NCBI GenBank assembly: GCA_027343785.1
Contig: DAHWKF010000011.1
Span: 1-31,964 of the forward strand
Direction of reading: 5' to 3'
Source of the DNA: Leptospirillum sp.
GTDB lineage: Bacteria; Nitrospirota; Leptospirillia; Leptospirillales; Leptospirillaceae
DNA: 31,964 nucleotides
Part shown: positions 7,418-15,036 of the stretch, piece after piece
How positions within the stretch are numbered: position 1 is the stretch's first letter
Layout: every line of letters begins with the position of its first letter
Position numbers and translations under genes: made by a program
Notes under the pieces: generated by a model
What the model saw: only the letters and a program-made list of their open reading frames with translations
Told to the model about the DNA's origin: nothing
The model's database searches: none

Positions 7418-7890
7418 CCACCGCCGGAAACGGTGGTTCCGCACTTCTTGCCCGGTTGCGGGACGACCAGAAGGAAAGCCTGCGGAGCGGAAACAAGGAG
7501 CGGCTTTCAATTATACGGATGGCCCTTTCGGCCATTCGAAATGCGGAAATCGAGAAGGGCAAGGGGGCATCCCTGACGGATCCCGAAGTCATTGCGGTCC
7601 TGTCCGGCATGGTCCGGAAAATCGATGAGTCCGTTGAGCAATTCGAGAAGGCTGGCAGGGTTGACCTGGCAGATAAAGAACGCCTGGAACGGCAGATTCT
7701 GAAAGAATACCTTCCCAGGCCACTGGACGAAGGCGAACTTGACCGTCTGCTGGATGAGGCGATCCGGGAAACGGGGGCGTCTTCTCCCCGTGAGATGGGA
7801 AATGTCATGAAATGGCTCGCTCCGCATACATCCGGGCGGGCTGATAACAGACTGGTCAGCCAGAAGGTCAAGGCCAGGCTGGGAGAATAA
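7414..7890 (+). CDS. YqeY/GatB-C-terminal-like domain protein
   Basis: This family resembles the C-terminal tRNA-binding tail of GatB, the amidotransferase subunit that corrects mischarged Glu-tRNA(Gln) and Asp-tRNA(Asn). The free-standing protein has no settled function. GTG 7414 overlaps the rpsU stop. The 158 residues show LLARLRDDQKESLRSGNKERLSIIRMALSAI, KIDESVEQFEKAGR.DLADKE, LKEYLPRPLDEGEL and the C-terminal VMKWLAPHTSGRADNRLVSQKVKARL, typical of the family and mostly helical. It sits between rpsU and dnaG, a position often seen for yqeY in bacteria outside the enterics. Its stop is 1 nt before the probable dnaG start. Confidence 0.9.
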   Translation: MTTAGNGGSALLARLRDDQKESLRSGNKERLSIIRMALSAIRNAEIEKGKGASLTDPEVIAVLSGMVRKIDESVEQFEKAGRVDLADKERLERQILKEYLPRPLDEGELDRLLDEAIRETGASSPREMGNVMKWLAPHTSGRADNRLVSQKVKARLGE

Positions 7891-7891
7891 A

Positions 7892-9550
7892 ACGGCTGAT
7901 CTTGATTCGGTTGAATACAGGGACTGGCGGGAAAAGGTCCGGCAGGCGAGCGATATCGTCCGGATTGTCGGAGATCGCATTCCTCTGAGAAGGCGAGGGA
8001 AGGATTACATAGCTCTGTGCCCTTTTCACGAAGAGCAGACCCCCTCTTTCCATGTCGACTCTGCAAAGCAGCTTTTTTATTGCTTTGGATGCCAGTTGGG
8101 CGGCGATGTTTTTCGGTTTATTGAAAAGTTTGAACGAAAGAGCTTCGGAGAAGCGGTTCGTTTTCTGGGGGAACAGGCGGGTATCCCCATGCCCTCGGGG
8201 GGAAGCCATGACCGCCGGCGGCAGTGTTTCCAGATATGTCACGAAGCGGAGACGGTTTTCAGGAGATCTCTCTCCCTGACAGAGGCGGAGCCAGCCCGAA
8301 AGTATCTGACCGAAACACGGCGCCTGAAGGCCCAGACTGTGGAACGATTTGGTCTGGGCTGGGCTGCTCCAGGGGCGATCTTGAAAGGGGTATCACCCTC
8401 CCGTCGGAAGGAATACGAAGCTTTCGGCCTGCTGAAACAGGCGGAAGGTGGAATGCGGGAGTTTTTCAGAAACCGTATCATGATCCCCATTCGCCTGGAG
8501 TCCGGGGCATCCGTCGCTTTTGGCGGACGGAGTCTTCCCGGTGCGGGGTCGGGCCCAAAATATCTGAATTCCCCGGAACACCCCTTTTTCCGAAAAAAGG
8601 AAATTCTGTTCGGTCTCGACCAGGCGTTGTCCGCAATCGAAAAAAGAAGACGGGCTCTGGTTGTTGAAGGTTATTTTGATGTGATGGCCTTGTCTGAAGC
8701 GGGGGTGGAAGCTGTGGTTGCTCCTCTGGGAACGGCACTGTCCCAGGCGCACCTGATTCAGCTTTCCCGAGTTGCCGAAGAGGTTATTGTCGTGTTTGAC
8801 GGTGACCCGGCAGGTCAAAATGCCATCGCGCGACTGGCAGACCGATTTATCATGGATTCTCGTCTTCCGGTCAAGGCTTTTTCCCTGCCATCGGGACGGG
8901 ATCCGGACGAATGGATCCGGGAAGTTGGCCCGGAGGCATTTATGGAAGCAATGGAACGGGCTGTCCCTCTCCCCGATTTTGTGGCCGGGCTGTTTGATGC
9001 GAGAGTGGGACAAACGGATGCTGCGGGGAGAAGTTCACTCCTGGAGTCGTTTTGCGATCTGGCAAAACGGATTCCGGATCCGGATCTCCTTGATCATTTT
9101 CTTTCCAGGGGTGCTTCCATTTTCAGACTGAACAAGGACCTCCTCGCACAAGGGCTGTTCCGCGAGGAATCTTTGGCAACAAAGGGCAATACCGTACCAA
9201 AGGTTCGGGAAACGTCTTCCAACCGTGGTCTGATGGAAAGGAACATCGTTCTCGAGCTCGCCCGTCTCTGGACGGATGGACTTCAGCCCCATCCATCAAA
9301 TCTCCTGACCCCGAGGGATTTTGGATTCCTGTCTTCCGGAACCCTTGCGTCATTTGTGCAGAAGTTATGGGAAACAGCAGGACAGAGTCCGGATCTTGCG
9401 CGGGAACTGATCCTCAAGGAACCCCTGCTGGCCGAATTCTGGATGCAGCTTCCACTGGATAGCGAAACTAGGCCACAAAGGCTGGAAGATCTGGTGTTTC
9501 GTGTTTCCCGTTTGTCGAAGAGGGTACGTATATCAGCCGTGCCGGGATAA
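7892..9550 (+). CDS. dnaG: DNA primase (apparent ACG start)
   Basis: DnaG makes RNA primers at the replication fork. The frame is open from 7811, but no ATG, GTG or TTG occurs in it until TTG 8096, which lies inside the zinc domain. The conserved N-terminus (EKVRQASDIVRIVGDRIPL, then CPFHEEQTPSFHVD) is fully readable upstream. The best placed initiation site is ACG 7892: GGGAG at 7881-7885 is 6 nt upstream and the yqeY stop is 1 nt before. From there the protein is 552 residues. The zinc ligands are Cys43, His46, Cys64 and Cys67. The TOPRIM core is present as EGYFDV (Glu259 on) and VVFDGDPAGQNA, followed by the DnaB-interacting region. Alternatives are a true rare start, a T-to-C sequencing error in ATG, or a mutation. 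The enzyme identity is certain; the start is not. Confidence 0.9.
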   Translation, partial: TADLDSVEYRDWREKVRQASDIVRIVGDRIPLRRRGKDYIALCPFHEEQTPSFHVDSAKQLFYCFGCQLGGDVFRFIEKFERKSFGEAVRFLGEQAGIPMPSGGSHDRRRQCFQICHEAETVFRRSLSLTEAEPARKYLTETRRLKAQTVERFGLGWAAPGAILKGVSPSRRKEYEAFGLLKQAEGGMREFFRNRIMIPIRLESGASVAFGGRSLPGAGSGPKYLNSPEHPFFRKKEILFGLDQALSAIEKRRRALVVEGYFDVMALSEAGVEAVVAPLGTALSQAHLIQLSRVAEEVIVVFDGDPAGQNAIARLADRFIMDSRLPVKAFSLPSGRDPDEWIREVGPEAFMEAMERAVPLPDFVAGLFDARVGQTDAAGRSSLLESFCDLAKRIPDPDLLDHFLSRGASIFRLNKDLLAQGLFREESLATKGNTVPKVRETSSNRGLMERNIVLELARLWTDGLQPHPSNLLTPRDFGFLSSGTLASFVQKLWETAGQSPDLARELILKEPLLAEFWMQLPLDSETRPQRLEDLVFRVSRLSKRVRISAVPG

Positions 9551-9606
9551 TCTGTGAAATATGATTTTCAGCTGTCAGTCCCAGTGCCATATTATCGGGA
9601 GATCGA

Positions 9607-11403
9607 ATGAGCAAGAGTGAAAAACTGAACGAAATGAAGGATTTGATCAGCCTCGGAAAAGAACGGGGATATCTGACCTATGACGAGCTGAACAATGTTC
9701 TGCCTCCGGAGGCGATCGGGTCGGATCAGCTCGACAATCTGATGTCCTATTTCGGGGACATGAATATCGATATCGTTGATGATGAAACCCGGGAAGCCGG
9801 ATATGGGGAACTGGACGCCGAGGAGGAAGAGGGCTTCACCGAGCTGGATTCTGTCCGGGGAGTGGATGTCGAAGAGGAGGACGAAGGCATCGACATGACC
9901 CCGGGAACGCTTTCTCGCATCGATGATCCTGTGCGCCTGTATCTCAAGGAGATGGGCGCGGTTCCTCTATTGACCCGGGAAGGTGAAATCGCCATTGCGC
10001 AACGGATCGAGGAAGGGCAGAAAGAGGTTTCGGGCATTCTGTTCGGTATGCCGTTGACCGTCCGGAGCATTCTTTCCCTGAGGGAAAAATTCCAGACGGG
10101 ACAGATCGGTATTCGGGAAATCGTCGATGTTATGGAGGAGGAGTCTGAAGATGAGCCTGAAGAGGGCGATTCGGCGGCCCTTCGTGACGCCAGGGAACAG
10201 TTTGTCCGCCAGACAGATGCCCTGTCCGAACTCTTTCTCAAGTTGAATGCCATTTCCGAAAAATGGAAGGATGCCCAGAAAAATACTGCCAGGAAAAAGG
10301 CCTTGCGTGAGCAGGCGAAGAAAATCAAGATAGAGATTGTGGAACTGATCATGGAGATGAGCCTCCACCGCAAGCAGGTCGAGCTCATGATCAGGCAGTT
10401 GCATGACGTGGTGAACGTCATTGACGAGTCGGAGCGCAATCTGGACCACTCCAGACGTCGCCTCGGAGCGGGGAAAGAAGATATCCTGAAAGCCATCAAC
10501 CTTTTGAAGGCGGGCAAGGATCCGGGAGAGCGGTTCCGTGATCCGGAAAAGCAGGAGTTGCTGAAGGTTTATCAGGTTGCTCAGGAAAAGATCCACGATG
10601 CCGAAGTGGCTGCCCTCCTTTCATCTTCGGAAATCCGGGAAAGCCTGGGTCAGCTGGAAGCGGGTGAACAAAAGGTACGGGAAGCAAAAGCCGAGCTGAT
10701 CAAGGCGAATCTTCGCCTGGTCGTTTCGATCGCCAAGCGTTATACGAACAGGGGCCTTCAGTTCTTGGACCTGATCCAGGAAGGCAACATCGGCTTGATG
10801 AAGGCTGTGGACAAGTTTGAATACAAGAGGGGATTCAAGTTCTCGACATATGCGACCTGGTGGATACGCCAGGCCATTACGCGCGCGATCGCGGATCAGG
10901 CGCGGACAATCCGTATCCCTGTCCATATGATCGAGACCATCAACAAGTTGATCCGGACCACGCGACACCTGGTGCAGGAACTGGGACGGGAACCGCTGCC
11001 CGAAGAGCTTGCCAAGGAAATGCAGATGCCGGTTGAAAAAGTCCGGAGGGTTCTGAAGATTGCCCGGGAACCGATCTCTCTGGAAACACCGATCGGAGAG
11101 GAAGAAGACAGCCATCTGGGCGATTTTATCGAAGACAAGAAATCGATTTCACCGGTGGATTCAGCCGTCCGGTATGATCTGGTCAGAAAAATCGGAAAGG
11201 CCCTTTCATCATTGACCGAACGTGAGGAAAAGGTCATCCGGTTACGTTTCGGGGTTGGCGAGTCGACCGACCACACACTGGAAGAAGTCGGTCAGGACTT
11301 TGACGTGACCCGGGAGCGCATTCGCCAGATCGAGGCGAAAGCCTTGCGCAAGCTTCGACACCCCAGCAGAAGCAAGCACCTCAAGAGCTTTGTCGACTGG
11401 TAA
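9607..11403 (+). CDS. rpoD: RNA polymerase primary sigma factor (sigma-70)
   Basis: RpoD directs RNA polymerase to housekeeping promoters. ATG 9607 has CGGGAGA about 5 nt upstream. The 598-residue product has region 1.1 (residues 1-80) followed by an acidic stretch, and region 1.2 at about 106 (DPVRLYLKEMGAVPLLTREG). Next come a long non-conserved helical segment, region 2 from about 369 (RLVVSIAKRYTNRGLQFLDL, GFKFSTYATWWIRQAITRAI), region 3 (RIPVHMIETINKL), and region 4 from about 536 (LTEREEKVIRLRFGVG, TRERIRQIEAKALRKLRHP). This is the full group-1 sigma layout. It follows dnaG by 56 nt, completing rpsU-yqeY-dnaG-rpoD. A CAU tRNA begins only 3 nt after the stop. Confidence 0.98.
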   Translation: MSKSEKLNEMKDLISLGKERGYLTYDELNNVLPPEAIGSDQLDNLMSYFGDMNIDIVDDETREAGYGELDAEEEEGFTELDSVRGVDVEEEDEGIDMTPGTLSRIDDPVRLYLKEMGAVPLLTREGEIAIAQRIEEGQKEVSGILFGMPLTVRSILSLREKFQTGQIGIREIVDVMEEESEDEPEEGDSAALRDAREQFVRQTDALSELFLKLNAISEKWKDAQKNTARKKALREQAKKIKIEIVELIMEMSLHRKQVELMIRQLHDVVNVIDESERNLDHSRRRLGAGKEDILKAINLLKAGKDPGERFRDPEKQELLKVYQVAQEKIHDAEVAALLSSSEIRESLGQLEAGEQKVREAKAELIKANLRLVVSIAKRYTNRGLQFLDLIQEGNIGLMKAVDKFEYKRGFKFSTYATWWIRQAITRAIADQARTIRIPVHMIETINKLIRTTRHLVQELGREPLPEELAKEMQMPVEKVRRVLKIAREPISLETPIGEEEDSHLGDFIEDKKSISPVDSAVRYDLVRKIGKALSSLTEREEKVIRLRFGVGESTDHTLEEVGQDFDVTRERIRQIEAKALRKLRHPSRSKHLKSFVDW

Positions 11404-11406
11404 AGA

Positions 11407-11481
11407 GGGCCTATAGCTCAACGGCAGAGCTACCGGCTCATAACCGGTTGGTTCCAGGTTCGAATCCTGGTGGGCCCACCA
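11407..11481 (+). tRNA. tRNA with CAU anticodon, probably tRNA-Ile2 (lysidine type) rather than elongator Met
   Basis: A complete cloverleaf of 75 nt with encoded CCA can be folded by eye. The acceptor GGGCCTA pairs with TGGGCCC (one T-G); the D stem is GCTC/GAGC. The anticodon stem ACCGG/CCGGT has loop CTCATAA (CAT at 11439-11441), and the T arm is CCAGG-TTCGAAT-CCTGG. G1-C72 is paired and the anticodon stem lacks three G-C pairs, so it is not the initiator. C4-G69 and C5-G68 are present. In E. coli tRNA-Ile2 these pairs help the lysidine synthetase TilS tell it from tRNA-Met, so I favour Ile2, reading AUA after lysidine modification. It likely shares the rpoD transcript and is released by tRNA-processing nucleases. 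Confidence 0.93.
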
Positions 11482-11529
11482 AATTGGTTCAGGGGTAGTT
11501 AGGGACGGAAGAGAGATAGGGAGGTTCGC

Positions 11530-12318
11530 TTGTCAGAGGGCCATTCGGTCCAGGGAACGCTTTCCTTGGTTTACCGGTTGCAAACGATGGATTTAGAAGT
11601 GTTCCGTCTTACGGCTGACATGCAGGAAGCCGCTGATCAAGTTCAGGTCGCAGCCAATCTTGTTTCAGATCTTGAGGCCCAGGCAGTTGCGGCCACCCAG
11701 GAGCTCGCCAGCCTGGAATCCCGGAGACGCCAGATCGATCTTGACCTCCAGGAAACGGAGCGATTGCTCGTCGACGGGAAAAAAAGGCAGAAAGACCTGA
11801 AGCATCCCCGGGATATCCAGGCATACCTGTCGGAAATGGAGTTTCGGCGGGACGAAAAAGACCGGATGGAAGAAGAAATTCTGAAAAATCTGGAATCACA
11901 GGATCAGCTGAAGAAAAGGATGTCGGAGATTGAAGCTGAACTGGCCCGATCCCGACATGATCTTTCTGTTCTGAAAAGTGAAAAGGAAAAGGAGAACAGG
12001 GAGAGGGACGAGAAACTGGCGGCCTTGGCCCGGGAAAAAATGGACGTGGAACAAAGTTTTCCCGAAGACCTTCTCAAAACCTACACTCGTCTCAAGGGTT
12101 CCCACAGGAATGGAATGGTTGTTGCCCGTTTGCTGGACGGAGCCTGTGAAGCCTGCCGGATGAGCCTTCCCCCGAGAACGGTGACGGAGGTCAAGAAAAA
12201 ACAAAAAATCGTGACATGTCTTTTCTGCCAACGATGGCTGTTTCTGCCGGACCGGGGGACGGAGGGGGAACGGGTATTCCAGGGTTCCAGCGAAAAAGGG
12301 GCGGCGCCGGCGAAGTGA
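11530..12318 (+). CDS. Coiled-coil protein with C-terminal C4 zinc ribbon
   Basis: The TTG start at 11530 has GGGAGG about 6 nt upstream. Of the 262 residues, about 20-190 are a long charged coiled coil, including the conserved-looking KRQKDLKHPRDIQAYLSEME. The tail carries CEAC (Cys206, Cys209) and CLFC (Cys230, Cys233), a C4 zinc ribbon. This architecture matches a widespread bacterial family (C4-type zinc-ribbon proteins, CT398-like) whose role is not established; some have been linked to flagellar or secretion functions. The gene follows the tRNA by 48 nt and overlaps the RNase HI gene by 4 nt (GTGA), suggesting coupled expression. I do not assign a specific function. Confidence 0.85.
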   Translation: MSEGHSVQGTLSLVYRLQTMDLEVFRLTADMQEAADQVQVAANLVSDLEAQAVAATQELASLESRRRQIDLDLQETERLLVDGKKRQKDLKHPRDIQAYLSEMEFRRDEKDRMEEEILKNLESQDQLKKRMSEIEAELARSRHDLSVLKSEKEKENRERDEKLAALAREKMDVEQSFPEDLLKTYTRLKGSHRNGMVVARLLDGACEACRMSLPPRTVTEVKKKQKIVTCLFCQRWLFLPDRGTEGERVFQGSSEKGAAPAK

Positions 12319-12719
12319 TTTTGTATTGTGATGGAGCTTCACGTGGCAACCCCGGACCCTCCTCCATCGGATATGTCCTCCAGGAGGATGATGGCAAGGT
12401 CGTCCATTCAGAAGGTCGGGTCCTTCATCCCGGAACAAATAACCAGGCTGAATACCAGGCCCTCTTGGCCGGTCTTCTCGCCGCGCGCGAGAGAGGCGTC
12501 AGAAACCTGATGGTTCGGGCGGATTCGGAACTCATGATTCGGCAGATGACAGGAAGGTACAAGGTCAGGAATCCAGGCCTGATCGTTTTTTACGAACAGG
12601 CCCAGAAGCTTGCCAGGGAGTTTGACAGCATTCGCTTCGAGCATGTTCCCAGGGAGAAAAACGTTCACGCGGATCGACTCGCGAACGAGGCCCTGGACCG
12701 GTCCGGGAAAAGCGCATAG
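12315..12719 (+). CDS. rnhA: Ribonuclease HI
   Basis: RNase HI cuts RNA in RNA-DNA hybrids, removing primers and R-loops. I chose GTG 12315 because the product then starts MILYCDGASRGNPGPSS, as in the family, and overlaps the previous stop as GTGA. A start at 12216 is possible but would add about 33 residues of low-complexity sequence inside the upstream gene. In the 134-residue form the four active-site carboxylates are Asp6 (YCDGAS), Glu46 (NQAEYQAL), Asp70 (RADSEL) and Asp120 (HADRLANEA). It lacks the basic hybrid-binding protrusion of E. coli RNase HI, like many short bacterial forms. rnpB begins about 11 nt after the stop. Confidence 0.93.
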   Translation: MILYCDGASRGNPGPSSIGYVLQEDDGKVVHSEGRVLHPGTNNQAEYQALLAGLLAARERGVRNLMVRADSELMIRQMTGRYKVRNPGLIVFYEQAQKLAREFDSIRFEHVPREKNVHADRLANEALDRSGKSA

Positions 12720-12730
12720 CTCCCCGGGTT

Positions 12731-13108
12731 TTGCGAAAGATGGGCAGGTGGCCGCCCGGTATTTCCGGGAGGAAAGTCCGAGCACCATAGGGCAAGGCGC
12801 TGGGTAACGCCCAGTCCCGGTGACGGGAAGGAAAGTGCCACAGAAAACAAACCGCCCGAGCAATCGGGTAAGGGTGAAAAGGCGAGGTAAGAGCTCACCG
12901 CGTTTCTGGCGACAGAAACGGCATGGTAAACCCCGCCCGGTGCAAGACCAAATAGGGGGGCTTTCCCGTGAAAACGGGAAGGAATCGGCCCGGTTCGTGC
13001 CCCCGGGTAAGGTCGCTGGAGGTCGCAGGTAACTGCGACCCAAGAGTAATGGTCGCCACTGCCAATTACTGGCAGGACAGAACTCGGCTTATGTCCTGTC
13101 TTTCGCAA
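12731..13108 (+). ncRNA. rnpB: RNase P RNA (bacterial class A)
   Basis: The RNA subunit of RNase P is the ribozyme that trims the 5' ends of tRNA precursors. Conserved elements are in the right order: GAGGAAAGTCCGAGC near 12770, a CACAGAAA segment (12839), GGTAAACCCC, CAAGACCAAATAGG, AGAGTAATGGTCGCC, and finally GACAGAACTCGGCTTA near 13076. The ends pair to form P1: TTGCGAAAGA at 12731-12740 with TCTTTCGCAA at 13099-13108, continued by CAGG/CCTG. The length of about 378 nt fits class A. It is packed between rnhA and the HD-domain gene. I see no clear dedicated promoter or terminator. Confidence 0.97.
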
Positions 13109-13123
13109 ACCCAGGGAGGAGAT

Positions 13124-14530
13124 GTGCCTCTTTTTTCCCCCATGGAATCTTTTCCTGGCGCCCAGGAAGATCCATTCCATGGGATCTCCCTTTTTTCTGA
13201 TCCCGTCCATGGATATATCCGTTTTGTTTCTTCTCCCGCTGAAAAAAACGCGTCTTCCGAAGCGGATCTGATCGATTCTCCATGGCTACAGCGCTTGAGG
13301 TCGATTTTCCAGCTCCAGAGCGCCCGGCTGGTTTTCCCATCCGCCGAACACTCCCGCTTTGTCCATTCGCTGGGAGCCATGCATATCGCCGGCCGATTTG
13401 CCCTCCATCTTTACCCGAGCTTTTCCAAATCCTATCCCGACACCCTTTCCCCTGCGCTGTTCGAGGAACTTCTGCGCGTTTCGGCCCTGTTGCACGACAT
13501 CGGCCACGGACCCTTTTGCCATTTTTTTGATGAACATGTGTTGTTTCCGAAGTTTGGCCTTTCCCATGAGCGGATGGGGCAGATTCTGATTCGGGGACCC
13601 CTTCGGGAAATCATCGAAAGGGTTGACCGTTCTCCGTCCGGAGTTTTTGAGCCTGGAGAACGGTTGTCGGCGGATTGGGTGGCCTATCTGATAGGCAAGG
13701 GCAGCGGACCGAACCCCGTTCCTCGGGACATGCCCCAGCTTGCAGCACTGAAACCACTTTTTTCCGGCCTCTTCACAGTGGACAATCTGGACTATGTTCT
13801 CCGGGACTCTTATATGTGCGGCGTCGCCATCGGGCCGGTTGACCTGGAACGGCTTCTTTATTACACCCATGTCCGGGACGGGAAGCTGGCCCTTCACCGT
13901 TCGGGACTGGGAGCGTTCGAGGTCTTCGTCACAGCCCGGGCTTTCATGTACCGGCAGATTTATTTTCACCGGACGACGCGGATGTTTGACATGTCACTCC
14001 GGGACTTGCTCGGGGAGACGATGGATGAATGGGGCCTGGGCAACCCGGGAGAAAACCTCGCCTCTTACCTCGAACTGACAGACCAGTCCTTGCTTGAAAC
14101 CGTCAGAAGATGGGCGGATTCTACCGACAGGAGAAAAGCTGCCCTCGGGGAAGGATGGCGCAGGTTTCGTGACCGAAAGAAGGAATGGCGCCTGGTATTT
14201 GAAAAGGAGGATGTGCAGACCACGGTTTACGGATCTCCTGAGAAGATCGGCCAGGATCTCGAGACCATTCTCAAAATCCACGGGGAGGACTCCCCTTTCC
14301 GGGTTGATGTGGCGTACAGGGATAACCGGCCTGAAAATCCGTGGAATATGGGGGATCGTCAGATATGGATTTATGAGCCCCTGACTGGATCCCTCGTGTC
14401 GGATCCGCTTGCGGAAATGCTGGAAAGACTTCCGGTCAGGCAGTTGGCGGTCAGGGTTTTTTCCAAGCCGGAACACAAGGATTTCGGAGCCATTGAAAAC
14501 GTCCGGCAGTTTTTTTCCAGGGAGCCTTGA
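13124..14530 (+). CDS. HD-domain phosphohydrolase (SAMHD1-like, dNTPase-related)
   Basis: I chose GTG 13124 because GGGAGGA lies immediately upstream at 13114-13120; earlier in-frame starts fall inside rnpB. The 468-residue product shows the metal-binding HD motif in order: HSRFVHSLGAMHIAGRF, LLHDIGHGPFCHFFDEH (His124, Asp125) and FTVDNLDYVLRDSYMCGVA with the final Asp. This arrangement is that of COG1078-type HD phosphohydrolases related to SAMHD1 and bacterial dGTPases, which cleave dNTPs to deoxynucleoside and triphosphate. The substrate of this branch is not fixed by sequence. The C-terminal half, with ARAFMYRQIYFHRTTR, is also typical. No membrane segments are seen. Confidence 0.9.
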   Translation: MPLFSPMESFPGAQEDPFHGISLFSDPVHGYIRFVSSPAEKNASSEADLIDSPWLQRLRSIFQLQSARLVFPSAEHSRFVHSLGAMHIAGRFALHLYPSFSKSYPDTLSPALFEELLRVSALLHDIGHGPFCHFFDEHVLFPKFGLSHERMGQILIRGPLREIIERVDRSPSGVFEPGERLSADWVAYLIGKGSGPNPVPRDMPQLAALKPLFSGLFTVDNLDYVLRDSYMCGVAIGPVDLERLLYYTHVRDGKLALHRSGLGAFEVFVTARAFMYRQIYFHRTTRMFDMSLRDLLGETMDEWGLGNPGENLASYLELTDQSLLETVRRWADSTDRRKAALGEGWRRFRDRKKEWRLVFEKEDVQTTVYGSPEKIGQDLETILKIHGEDSPFRVDVAYRDNRPENPWNMGDRQIWIYEPLTGSLVSDPLAEMLERLPVRQLAVRVFSKPEHKDFGAIENVRQFFSREP

Positions 14531-14592
14531 TCTTGTGGAAATCGATTCTATGAAAAAAGGGGGGGCGGGTGTGTGAGGTCGAAGGGGTGTGC

Positions 14593-14703
14593 TAGAATGC
14601 CCGGGAATCTGCCAGGTCGTCGATTTTCCCGGAACCTGGCAGACGGGAGGTCAGACTGGGTTGGCATTTGCATCCCGAATTCCGGGATGTCAAGGAGGGT
14701 TCA
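14593..14703 (+). promoter_or_regulatory. Candidate promoter and two-hairpin leader of the small membrane protein gene
   Basis: TAGAAT at 14593-14598 is preceded by TG one base upstream, an extended -10. Just after the expected start, TCTGCCAGGT (14608-14617) and ACCTGGCAGA (14634-14643) form a perfect 10-bp stem. A second perfect 7-bp stem, CATCCCG/CGGGATG (14671-14689) with a 5-nt loop, stands 2 nt before the AAGGAGG ribosome-binding site (14692-14698). The leader is therefore short and heavily structured. I do not recognise a known riboswitch class. Confidence 0.5.
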
Positions 14704-15036
14704 ATGACGTTGCTCGTGCTGTCTGTACTTTGTTTGATGATTATCGGGCTGGGTGTTGTAGCCCTGTCCCTGGGCCTCGGGATCAGGCACCCCGTGCGTT
14801 CGGCCGTTGCGCTGACACTGGGAAGCCTGGTTGTCCTGGGTGGCTCCCTGATGCTCTATGAATCCCTTACTCATCGTTCTGAAGAATCAATGGTCGACAG
14901 GACTGTCACGAGCCTCTATAAATATGTCGACCTCAGGTCCCAATGGCTAAAAGCCCATCTCCACCCTGTTAAAAAGACCCGCCGTGGGAAAGTCGAAATG
15001 ACTCAGCCCGTCGGCGGGAAGCCCGGAAGCCAGTAA
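14704..15036 (+). CDS. Small two-helix membrane protein, function unknown
   Basis: ATG 14704 has an excellent AAGGAGG 5 nt upstream. The 110 residues begin with a hydrophobic helix at about 1-26 (LLVLSVLCLMIIGLGVVALS), a short basic turn (IRHPVRS), and a second helix at about 33-53 (ALTLGSLVVLGGSLMLY). A soluble, basic tail of about 57 residues follows (KKTRRGKVE). I recognise no family. By the positive-inside rule, the loop GIRHPVRS would be cytoplasmic, placing both termini outside, but the basic tail argues against that. The last 90 nt overlap the convergent transglycosylase gene, and they encode only the polar tail. Confidence 0.7.
   Translation: MTLLVLSVLCLMIIGLGVVALSLGLGIRHPVRSAVALTLGSLVVLGGSLMLYESLTHRSEESMVDRTVTSLYKYVDLRSQWLKAHLHPVKKTRRGKVEMTQPVGGKPGSQ

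Noticed and set aside
8096..9550. TTG 8096 as the real dnaG start
   Set aside because: It would delete the N-terminal helix and three of four zinc ligands that are clearly encoded upstream in the same frame.
11482..11520. A second tRNA-like segment (GGTTCAGGGGTAG) just after the CAU tRNA
   Set aside because: Only a D-arm-like resemblance; no cloverleaf can be formed before the next gene begins.
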